A stretch of 64,000 nt of DNA from Myxococcaceae bacterium JPH2 (GTDB taxonomy: Bacteria > Myxococcota > Myxococcia > Myxococcales > Myxococcaceae), in the NCBI GenBank assembly GCA_016458225.1, contig JAEMGR010000003.1, positions 310,001 to 374,000 of the forward strand, given 5' to 3'. The stretch's first letter is position 1; each line of letters starts with the position of its first letter. The notes beneath the pieces are model-generated. The model searched no databases and had not been told where the DNA came from. It saw only the letters and a program-made list of their open reading frames with translations. A program made the position numbers and the translations under genes. Positions 57,202-64,000 of this stretch are shown here, in pieces.

Positions 57202-59576
57202 CCGCGCCGGGCTCGCCGCCGCGACAGGGCGAGCAGCCCCAGCCACGCCCCCGCGCTGGCCAGGCCCTCCAGCGGGGTCGCGCCGCAGCCACAGCCCACG
57301 TCCAGCGCGGTGGGGCCTCGCACCTGGAAGTCCACCGCGCTCGAGCGCGCACCCGCCACGCCCTGCGTCTCCACGGTGCGCGCCACCACGCGGTGGTCAC
57401 CCAGCGCCAGCGCCTCGGCCGAGCCCACCTCGTGGCGGAAGACACCCGCGTCATCCGTGGTGACCGTGGCCAGCGCCACGCCGTCCAACTCCAAGGCCAC
57501 GGACGCGCCCGCCACCGCCACGCCCGCGAACGTCGGCGTGGGGTCCACCACCTCGCCCTGCTCGGGCACCACCACCACGGGGACCAGCGGATCCCTCACG
57601 CCTCCGTCTGGCCGCGTCCCCGCATCAGCGGTGCCGCCCGCATCGGGAGTCTGTCCGGTCCCCGCGTCCACCTCACCCACCACGACCTCGAAGGTGGTCG
57701 CGGAGGATGAGGGGCCGTTGTTGCCGTTCTCGTCGTGCGCGTGCACGCGAGCGCGGTGCGGGCCCGGCGTCATCGGCTGATCCCCCGGCCGCACGTAGCG
57801 GAAGCGCCCCTCCAGGTCCATGGAGAGCACCACCTCGGGCTCATCGTCGATGTCCAGACCCACCGAGACGCCGTTGAGCGCGGTGCCGGCGAACAGCGGC
57901 GTGGGGCTCACGGTGTCGCCCGTCGCGGGCACCACCAGCACCGGCGCCACCACCACGCCGCCATCCGAGAGCACCACGGGCGTGGTGAAGCGCACGGGCG
58001 TGGCGGGCGCGCTGCCCATGCCCAGCACCTCCGAGAAGACCTCCACCAGGTGCTCGCCCGGAGGCAGCGGCTGGCGCGGGGTGACGGAGAAGCGTCCGCT
58101 GCTGTCCGGCACCACCGCCGACAGCCGCACGCCGTCCACGGACACGTACACCACGGGGCCCACGGGATCCGCCGTGCCGTCGATGCGCGGCTGCGGGTTC
58201 GGCACGAGGCTCCCGTCGCGCGGCGAGGTCACCACCGGCGTCACGAGCACACGGAAGGGCAAGAGCAACGGCTGCGAGGTGCCTGCATAAGGCGCCGAGT
58301 CCGTCACCCACGGCGAGGCCATGTCCACCCCGCCATCGGAGATGACGGACATGCCACCGCGCCCGGCCTGCGCGGACGACGAGCACGTCACGGCCGTGCC
58401 CTGCAACAACAGGCGCCCGCCCGCGCCACCACCGCCCGCCCCGAGCAGCTCCGACGCGAAGGGCGTGATGTCTCCGCCCTGCCCGCCGTTCGCCTGCGCG
58501 GCGCCACAGTTGAGCTGGGTCGCGCTGCGCAGGATGACCGTGCCTCCCGCGCCACCCCCGCCGGCCCCATCCGAGCCCGAGGTGAACGCCGGCGCCGCGC
58601 CGTTGGCCGAATAGGTCCCCGAGCCGACGAAGAGCGCCGCGCGGGTGAAGACCGCACCGCCGCCTCGCTCTCCCCCCGTGCCCTGGGTCTCGTCGCCCTC
58701 GCCCGCGCCACCGCCCCCGCCGAAGAGGAAGTGGTCATAGAGGGTATACGTGAGCGACGCGCCGCCCAGGCCGCCCTCGGCGCGCCGGCCGTCGCTCTCG
58801 GCGGTGCGCCCGCCCGCGCCGCCCACGCCACCATGGCCTCCGCCTCCGCCGCCCGCGTTGCGGCAGTTGGCGCCACCGCCGCCGTTGGCGACGTTGCCTC
58901 GGCCCGTGCCCCGCAGCGCCACACCCTCACCGCGCTCGGTGCCGCCCTGCGCGAAGGACAGATTCAGCCCGGTGCAGCCCAGCGGCCCCGTCGAGTGGTC
59001 GCGCTGGCTGCCGCCCTCGAAGCCCTTGCCGTCCGCGTGGATGCGCCCCGCATTGGAGAGCGTGCCGGACACGAGGAACGCGAGGATGCCGCCCGTGGGC
59101 GACTTCCACGGCGGCGCCGCCAGCGAGCCGGCTTGCGTCACCGTCACGTCCTTGTACTCGGGGACGCGCACCACCTGCCCGCCGACCTGGAAGCCGAACC
59201 GCAGCGGCGCGGTGAGCGTCATCCGGCGCAGCACGCCGTCCACCTTGCTGACGCGCGCCAGCTCCCACTGGCCCAGGTTGCGCGGCCCCAGGTCCAGCGA
59301 GGAGGTCCCCACCGGCGCGGCCCAGGCGGGCTCGGTCGTCTGATGGAACAGCACCAGGTCGCCCGCGGCGAAGCCCGTCACGGTCGAGAGCCGGGCCACC
59401 GTGCCGCCCGCGACGACATCCGTCGAGATGGCGGCAAAGGCCGTGTTGACGACGACGTCCTGGGTCGAGACGGACAGCGAGCCATCCCGGCCCGTCCCCA
59501 GGCCAAAGGAATCCGGCTCGGCCAGCGCGAGGCCCGCATGGAGAAACACGAGCGCGATAACAAGGGCGATCCGCAT
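57198..59576 (-). CDS. AgmC-like surface protein with MYXO-CTERM tail
   Basis: Protein of 792 residues from an ATG preceded by GGGGAGAC. The signal peptide (MRIALVIALVFLHAGLALAE) is followed by a beta domain, a Gly-rich block (about 230-370) with GGGGGGHGGVGGAGG, then several Ig-like repeats. The last 30 residues read VGCGCGATPLEGLAS then a hydrophobic stretch and RRRARRG, the MYXO-CTERM sorting signal. It should reach the cell surface. Similar proteins are annotated as the adventurous gliding protein AgmC in other myxobacteria; this assignment is from memory and not verified. Confidence 0.75.
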   Translation of the reverse strand: MRIALVIALVFLHAGLALAEPDSFGLGTGRDGSLSVSTQDVVVNTAFAAISTDVVAGGTVARLSTVTGFAAGDLVLFHQTTEPAWAAPVGTSSLDLGPRNLGQWELARVSKVDGVLRRMTLTAPLRFGFQVGGQVVRVPEYKDVTVTQAGSLAAPPWKSPTGGILAFLVSGTLSNAGRIHADGKGFEGGSQRDHSTGPLGCTGLNLSFAQGGTERGEGVALRGTGRGNVANGGGGANCRNAGGGGGGHGGVGGAGGRTAESDGRRAEGGLGGASLTYTLYDHFLFGGGGGAGEGDETQGTGGERGGGAVFTRAALFVGSGTYSANGAAPAFTSGSDGAGGGGAGGTVILRSATQLNCGAAQANGGQGGDITPFASELLGAGGGGAGGRLLLQGTAVTCSSSAQAGRGGMSVISDGGVDMASPWVTDSAPYAGTSQPLLLPFRVLVTPVVTSPRDGSLVPNPQPRIDGTADPVGPVVYVSVDGVRLSAVVPDSSGRFSVTPRQPLPPGEHLVEVFSEVLGMGSAPATPVRFTTPVVLSDGGVVVAPVLVVPATGDTVSPTPLFAGTALNGVSVGLDIDDEPEVVLSMDLEGRFRYVRPGDQPMTPGPHRARVHAHDENGNNGPSSSATTFEVVVGEVDAGTGQTPDAGGTADAGTRPDGGVRDPLVPVVVVPEQGEVVDPTPTFAGVAVAGASVALELDGVALATVTTDDAGVFRHEVGSAEALALGDHRVVARTVETQGVAGARSSAVDFQVRGPTALDVGCGCGATPLEGLASAGAWLGLLALSRRRARRG

Positions 59577-59628
59577 GTCTCCCCATGCTGCCCCAGCAGG
59601 CCGGTCCCGGTCGAGAGAGCGGCCACAC

Positions 59629-60162
59629 TCAGGGCATGAGGAGCACCTGGAGCTCGCAGCGGGGCGCCCGGTGATGCATGCACTGCTGCTCGTGCACGAC
59701 GACGCGCTGCCCCATCTCCCGTGCCAGCCCCCGGATGAAGCCGATGCCCACGCCACACAGCCGGCGCGGTGAGCCATAGGACACGAGCACCACGTCCTCC
59801 TCGCGGCGGATCCGCAGGTTCGAGGGCGGAGGCTTCGCGTCCTGGCGCACGCTGCGGAGGATGTGCTCGGCCCGCTCCACGATGTCGAGCACGCTCCAGT
59901 TCGGCTCCAGGAGGACGCGGTACTTGCGCAGCAGGCTGGGCGCGATGAACTCGCCAAAGTCCTCCAGCACCAGGCGCGGCGCCTGTCCCAGGAGCTGCGC
60001 GGTGGCGGCGACCAGGGCCGTCACCTCCTCGTCTGGGTATTGCTGGAACGCCAGGTAGATGCGCTGGGGCAGTCCGGCCTTCTCCAGGAGTGACTCCCAG
60101 CCCTGGGTCCCCAGGCGCGACTGGGCGTAGCCCCGCAGCTCATGGAAGAGAATGCCGTGCAT
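59629..60162 (-). CDS. H-NOX-family heme-based gas sensor
   Basis: Protein of 177 residues, MHGILFHELRGYAQSRLG opening. The proximal heme ligand His100 and the YxSxR motif (Tyr129, Ser131, Arg133) have the 29-residue spacing seen in Thermoanaerobacter H-NOX (His102, Tyr131). It should bind NO or oxygen through heme. H-NOX genes usually sit beside a histidine kinase or a diguanylate cyclase; here the neighbours are a surface protein and an unknown gene. The ATG at 60162 is chosen by the MHG family start. Confidence 0.85.
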   Translation of the reverse strand: MHGILFHELRGYAQSRLGTQGWESLLEKAGLPQRIYLAFQQYPDEEVTALVAATAQLLGQAPRLVLEDFGEFIAPSLLRKYRVLLEPNWSVLDIVERAEHILRSVRQDAKPPPSNLRIRREEDVVLVSYGSPRRLCGVGIGFIRGLAREMGQRVVVHEQQCMHHRAPRCELQVLLMP

Positions 60163-60255
60163 GGAGCGCCTCCGGGCCCGAGGTTCCCCTCGGCCGTAGC
60201 ATGCCCCGTGACTCGCGTGCGACCCGGGGGCGAGAACCCGGTCCACCGCTGAACA

Positions 60256-60756
60256 TCAACGCGCTGAGACAAGCCCTCGGAGCTGTTCGAGGTTGAACGG
60301 CGCGAAAAATGTCTGCTTTAGCAGTCGCGGCAGGGCTCGTTTTTCCACACACACGAGCTGATACGCGTCCTCCCACTCCCCCAGCAATACAATCACTCGC
60401 ACGTCCGGGGCCGCGCGGTAGAGGTCGTTCAGGTTGTGCGCGAGCGCGGCCACGTCCTCCACCTCCCAGCGCTCCTCCACGCCCTCGGACTCCACGTGCA
60501 GCGTGAGCACGGGCCGCTCGCGCACGTCGGTGATTTTCAGCCGCCGCGCCGCGCCTCCCATGGCGGCCGTGAGCGGGCCCACCAGCTCATCGGGCCGCAC
60601 GCCGTACGCCACGGACAGCCCTCCGGCCAGCGCCCCCGCGTCGCACAGCCGCAGCAGCGACACATGGGGCGGCTCTCCGGCTCGCACGTGCTCCGCGGCG
60701 ACCGCGCGGTTCTTGAGGAGGTGCTCGTGGTCGAGCGCATCGAGGAGGGAAGCCAT
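60256..60756 (-). CDS. hypothetical protein upstream of H-NOX
   Basis: Protein of 166 residues, soluble, alternating helix and strand with no recognised motif. The centre (GVEERWEVEDVAALAHNLNDL) may be a small regulatory domain. It lies 94 bases before the H-NOX gene on the same strand and could be its partner; a shared transcript is not proven. Function unknown. Confidence 0.55.
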   Translation of the reverse strand: MASLLDALDHEHLLKNRAVAAEHVRAGEPPHVSLLRLCDAGALAGGLSVAYGVRPDELVGPLTAAMGGAARRLKITDVRERPVLTLHVESEGVEERWEVEDVAALAHNLNDLYRAAPDVRVIVLLGEWEDAYQLVCVEKRALPRLLKQTFFAPFNLEQLRGLVSAR

Positions 60757-60786
60757 GACCGGCGCACCCTACCTGATGCGCCCCCG

Positions 60787-61290
60787 TCACGACTCCTCGC
60801 CCGTCCAGTAGTCCACCTCCGCGGCGAGCGGCAGATACGCATGCAGCGTGCGCGCGGCCTTGTCCCCACCCGGCGCGGCCCCCGCGAAGACGCCCACCTT
60901 CCCCGAGTCCGGGTACATGACGACGTCCGGCGCCTCCATCGTGGAGAAGGCCAGGTAGCGCAGCGGCTCGGGCCCCGCGTTGAAGACCTGGTGCGCGGAG
61001 CCGGGCCCCGGAGGCAGCGCTACATAGTCGCCGGCCTTCACGGGGAAGCGCTCGGAGCCCAGGCGCACGACGCCCTCGCCCGAGAGCACATAGAGGGCCT
61101 CCTCATTGGCCAGGTGGTAGTGAAACGGCCACGAGCGCTTGCCGGGAGGCAACTCCATGAGACTGCACCCGAGCTTGCGTCCCTGGGCGAGCGCGCCGAG
61201 CTGCTTGCGCCGCATGGCCACGCGCGACCCATGCGCGAGTTCAGTCCAGGCCACGTCGTCCGCGTGGATGAGGTGAGGATGAGAGGACAA
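60787..61290 (-). CDS. cupin-fold protein
   Basis: Protein of 167 residues. The start is taken as the TTG at 61290, with GGAG placed 9 bases ahead, because no ATG fits. The cupin motifs are FHYHLANEEALYVLSGEGVVRLG (metal His and Glu) and GPGSAHQVFNAGPEPLRYLAFS. Such proteins often bind sugars or small acids. It lies just downstream of the methyltransferase gene, 14 bases beyond its stop, so the two may be co-transcribed. Confidence 0.7.
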   Translation of the reverse strand: MSSHPHLIHADDVAWTELAHGSRVAMRRKQLGALAQGRKLGCSLMELPPGKRSWPFHYHLANEEALYVLSGEGVVRLGSERFPVKAGDYVALPPGPGSAHQVFNAGPEPLRYLAFSTMEAPDVVMYPDSGKVGVFAGAAPGGDKAARTLHAYLPLAAEVDYWTGEES

Positions 61291-61304
61291 GGTGGGCTCC
61301 AGGG

Positions 61305-62084
61305 TCAGGGCCGCGTGGCGATGAGCGCGAACACGCGGTGGGGAATGGACAGCGTCTCTCCGGGGAAGCGCTCCGCGAGGCGGCGTGCCAGCTCCGCGTC
61401 GAAGCGGGCCACCTCCTCGGGCGGCAGCGACGCGCCCACCCGGGCACTCGCGCGGACACGACCGAGCCACGCCGCGCGCGCGTAGGACGTGGGCGCGTCG
61501 AACGAGAAGGACTCCAACTGTTGGAAGCCCGCCGCCGTGACGTCATGAAACCACTGCGGATAGATGCCGGCGGCGTGGCCCCACTGGACGTACTGCGGCA
61601 GCGGGCCGGGGTTGAACGCGTTGATGAGGTCCTCGGTGGCCTCCGCGACGCTGCCGGGCGTGGGCAACCAGTCGAAGTGAGCGATGACCAACCGCCCTCC
61701 CGGAGCCACCAACCGGAACGCCTCGCGCGCGGCGGCCTCGCGCTCGAACCAGTGCCAGCACTGGCCCGCCACGTACAGGTCCACCGAGCCCGTGGGCAGG
61801 CCCGTCTCCTCGGCGCGGCCCAACCGGAAGTCGATGGAGAGCCCGGCGCGCACAGCGGCCTCGCGCGCGGCGTCGAGCTGGGGCGCGGCCGGGTCGAGCG
61901 CGATGACAGCGCAACCGCGCGCGGCCAGTCCCCGCGCCACGGTGCCAGTGCCGGTGCCCACGTCCAGCGCGCGCAGGCCCGAGCGGAGCACACCCTCGCG
62001 CTCCAGCCGCGCGAAGAAGGCGTCCGGGAAGCCGGCGCGATGCTTCAAGTAGTCCGACGACGTGCGTCCGAAGTCCACGTGCAT
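61305..62084 (-). CDS. class I SAM-dependent methyltransferase
   Basis: Protein of 259 residues with motif I ALDVGTGTGTVARGLA, VIALDPAAP and motif post-I VDLYVAGQCWHWFE: a SAM-binding Rossmann fold. It resembles small-molecule or lipid methyltransferases; substrate not identified. GAGGAG precedes the ATG at 62084. Its stop is 14 bases from the cupin start. Confidence 0.87.
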   Translation of the reverse strand: MHVDFGRTSSDYLKHRAGFPDAFFARLEREGVLRSGLRALDVGTGTGTVARGLAARGCAVIALDPAAPQLDAAREAAVRAGLSIDFRLGRAEETGLPTGSVDLYVAGQCWHWFEREAAAREAFRLVAPGGRLVIAHFDWLPTPGSVAEATEDLINAFNPGPLPQYVQWGHAAGIYPQWFHDVTAAGFQQLESFSFDAPTSYARAAWLGRVRASARVGASLPPEEVARFDAELARRLAERFPGETLSIPHRVFALIATRP

Positions 62085-62235
62085 GGCGGTGCTCCTCTGG
62101 GCCTGCTGGAGACTTCAACTCGACGGGATGTCGAGTCGAGTCGACAATGGCGCGCCAGGAGGCTCGTGACGCATGGTGGGTCGCAAAGGCGGTCGCTCTC
62201 AATCTCGATTCGACCTTCGACGTGAGGAGGAGCTG

Positions 62236-63474
62236 ATGTCCGCGGCGGAGGCCGCCACCCTGCTCGGCGTGAAGCGGGCCACGCTGTACACGTACGTCAG
62301 CCGAGGGCTCGTGCGGTGTGTGCCCGAGCCGGGCACCAAGGAGAACCGCTACGTGCGCGCGGACCTGGAGCGGCTGAAGGCACGGCACGACGCGCGCGCC
62401 GGTCACGCCGCGGTGGCCTCGGGCGCGCTGCGCTGGGGTGAGCCCGTCATCGACTCGTCCGTGTCACGCGTGGGCGCGGCGGGGCTCGCGTACCGAGGCC
62501 ACCCCGCCGTGTCGCTCGCGTTGGAGGGGCGCGCGTTCGAGGACGTCGCGGAGTTGTTGTGGACTGGCACGCTGCCGACCACGTCCGCGCGCTGGGCCCC
62601 TCCGGAGCCTCCCCCGTGGCCCGCCTCCACGCTCGCGGCGCTGCTGCCGCGCGACACGCCTCCGCTCGCGTCCTTGTCCGCGCTGGTGGCCCTGCTGGGC
62701 GCGCAGGACACCGCGCGCTTCGCCGCCCCGCCCGAGCAAGAGAAGGCCCGCGCGCGGCGGCTGCTGCGTCACCTGGGTGCCTGGGGCGGCGTGGCGCGCG
62801 CGCCGGGACGGGTGGCGCGGGCGCTGGAGGAGCCGACCGTGGCCGCGTCGCTCGGTCATGCGTGGGGCGCGAAGGGCCGGCACGCACCGGGGCTGCTCAA
62901 CCGCGCGTTGGTGCTGTGCGCGGATCACGAGCTGAACGTGTCCACCTTCGCCGCGCGCGTGACGGCCTCGTCGGGAGCGGATCTCTACGCGTGTCTGAGC
63001 GCGGCGCTGGCGGCGCTGTCCGGCCCCAAGCACGGCGGCGCGTGCGACCGGGTGGAGGCCCTGCTCGCGGAGGTGGGCCGCCCCGAGCGCGCGGCCTCGG
63101 TGGTGCGCGAGCGGCTCCGGCGCGGCGAGGCCCTCACGGGCTTCGGACACCCGCTGTACCCGGACGGAGACCCGCGCACGCCGCCGCTGCTCGACGCCGC
63201 CCTGGCCCTGCGTCCCGAGGCGCCTGGCGTGCGCGTGGCGAAGGCCGTGCTGGAGGTGGTGCGCGACGCGGGCCACCCCGCGCCCTCGCTGGACTTCGGG
63301 CTGGTGACGCTGGCGCTGGCGCTGGGACTTCCCGCGGGGGCCGCGGCCACGCTGTTCGCGGTGGGGCGCGCGGCGGGCTGGGTGGCGCACGTGCTGGAGC
63401 AACGCGAGCAGGGACACCTGCTGCGCCCGCGGGCTCGCTACGTGGAGACACCGCGCGCGGATCCGCGCGGGTGA
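62236..63474 (+). CDS. citrate synthase-family protein with MerR-type DNA-binding domain
   Basis: Protein of 412 residues from an ATG preceded by GAGGAGGAG. The first 60 residues are a helix-turn-helix (EAATLLGVKRATLYTYVSRG). The remainder is a citrate-synthase fold with the catalytic His in GPKHGGA, the second His in GFGHPLY and the Asp in SLDFGLV, so the triad is intact. This combination could be an enzyme that also binds DNA, or a regulator built on the enzyme fold. Divergent from the methyltransferase gene. An ATG at 62173 would add 21 residues. Confidence 0.85.
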   Translation: MSAAEAATLLGVKRATLYTYVSRGLVRCVPEPGTKENRYVRADLERLKARHDARAGHAAVASGALRWGEPVIDSSVSRVGAAGLAYRGHPAVSLALEGRAFEDVAELLWTGTLPTTSARWAPPEPPPWPASTLAALLPRDTPPLASLSALVALLGAQDTARFAAPPEQEKARARRLLRHLGAWGGVARAPGRVARALEEPTVAASLGHAWGAKGRHAPGLLNRALVLCADHELNVSTFAARVTASSGADLYACLSAALAALSGPKHGGACDRVEALLAEVGRPERAASVVRERLRRGEALTGFGHPLYPDGDPRTPPLLDAALALRPEAPGVRVAKAVLEVVRDAGHPAPSLDFGLVTLALALGLPAGAAATLFAVGRAAGWVAHVLEQREQGHLLRPRARYVETPRADPRG

Positions 63475-63847
63475 CGCGGGGGGAAAAACGCTCGGGGCGC
63501 GGTGGTCCCCATCTCCCCACGGGAACCACCGCGCCTCGAACTCCGCGCCCGCCCCGTCTCCCCTCGGAGCGGTCGCGTTACCGCACTGCGACTGCAACTG
63601 CTGTACTGATGTGCCTGCGGTCACCCGCCGTGAGACGGCCGGGTGACCCGGAGATTCCCACGACCGCGACACGTTTCACAGTCCGTACGCGCCAGAGAAT
63701 CATTCCGGAATACTCGCGGCCATCAGCCCGGGGCTCCTGCCAGGGCGGAGAGGCCCGGTCCTGCCCCACCCCGGGTGTGTCACCTGCGAGGCATCCCCGC
63801 CGCGAATCCGGTTGGAGGCAGGACACCCGGCGGACAGACTGGCGGGC
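63475..63847. other. intergenic region without a visible gene
   Basis: About 370 bases. It contains a perfect palindrome ATTCCGGAAT (63702-63711) whose role is unknown, and a short repeat of CTGC/ACTG motifs near 63585. No convincing coding frame. The promoter of the next gene should lie near its 3' end. Confidence 0.45.
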
Positions 63848-64000
63848 GTGAATTCGCGCCCGCCCCTGCCCGTGCCCGTCCTGATGCTGCTCGGAAACAT
63901 CGCCTTCATCGGGGCCTGGGTCGTGGTCCTCATGCACCCCACCGGCTGGCAGGTGCTGGGGCCCGTCCTGCTGGGCCTCTTCCTGCTCATCCGAGTGGGC
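63848..64000 (+). CDS. small membrane protein, right end cut by window
   Basis: A GTG at 63848 opens a frame starting MNSRPPLPVPVLMLLGNIAF, then two hydrophobic segments separated by MHPTGW; it continues past the window edge after 51 residues. No family recognised. The start is tentative. Confidence 0.5.
   Translation, partial: MNSRPPLPVPVLMLLGNIAFIGAWVVVLMHPTGWQVLGPVLLGLFLLIRVG

Noticed and set aside
63702-63711. Palindrome ATTCCGGAAT as a regulatory site
   Set aside because: Only one copy, no known motif and no adjacent promoter; noted but not called as an operator.

Overview
The window is strongly GC-rich, with third codon positions almost always G or C. It reads as a chromosomal segment of a myxobacterium (Myxococcota, probably suborder Cystobacterineae). 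The evidence for this is a Ser/Thr kinase fused to a P-loop NTPase, a Gly-rich cell-surface protein resembling the gliding protein AgmC with a MYXO-CTERM-type tail, an LA_2272-type surface-repeat protein, many small lipoproteins, a HELTH-motif DUF4157 protein and an orphan H-NOX sensor. I saw no rRNA, tRNA, CRISPR array, transposase or prophage. Genes are dense, on both strands, and mostly in short operons. The placement is an inference from gene content, not from a marker gene.

Layout. 1-4,000 (minus): end-truncated kinase, a lone receiver, a carboxypeptidase-like-repeat lipoprotein with a terminator. 4,100-12,600: HIT protein, a TPR-PEGA-TonB receptor coupled to an acetyltransferase, an MFS exporter, an FKBP lipoprotein, YebC, a NudC-type Nudix hydrolase and QueE. 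12,600-15,800: small membrane proteins and lipoproteins, a GIY-YIG protein and an alpha/beta hydrolase. 15,900-20,000: an outer-membrane biogenesis operon of three parvulin-type PPIases (two PpiC-like, one SurA-like) ending in pdxA. 20,000-32,000: ferredoxin, aldo/keto reductase, VgrG-linker-like protein, winged-helix protein, aminopeptidase P, receiver, short HPF, DUF2079 membrane protein, Zn-alcohol dehydrogenase, GIN-domain lipoprotein, LA_2272 repeat protein and a PPOX-fold protein.

32,553-37,600 is the most interesting block. Five tightly coupled genes encode inositol-3-phosphate synthase (Ino1), an Aur1-like PAP2-fold inositol-phosphate transferase, a CDP-alcohol phosphotransferase fused to GtrA, a secreted AttH/CrtC/Svf1-like lipocalin candidate, and a dual-specificity phosphatase. 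Together they can plausibly make inositol phosphate, attach it to lipid, dephosphorylate the product, form inositol phosphorylceramide, and move it across the envelope. This resembles the inositol-lipid route known in Bacteroides and the eukaryotic Ino1/Aur1/Svf1 set.

37,800-64,000: a Ni/Co transporter-like protein, a divergent pair of paralogous MMPL/RND lipid-exporter-like proteins, several Pro/Ser/Gly-rich lipoproteins, a MOSC protein, two methyltransferases, an acyl-CoA dehydrogenase converging on a TIGR00300 (ornithine cyclodeaminase-like) gene, a second dual-specificity phosphatase, a LysM-CHAP hydrolase, a DUF4157 protein overlapping a degenerate receiver, a membrane metallophosphoesterase, an AIM24-family protein, the MYXO-CTERM surface protein, an H-NOX protein, a cupin, and a citrate-synthase-family protein with a DNA-binding domain. 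The window ends inside a small membrane protein gene.
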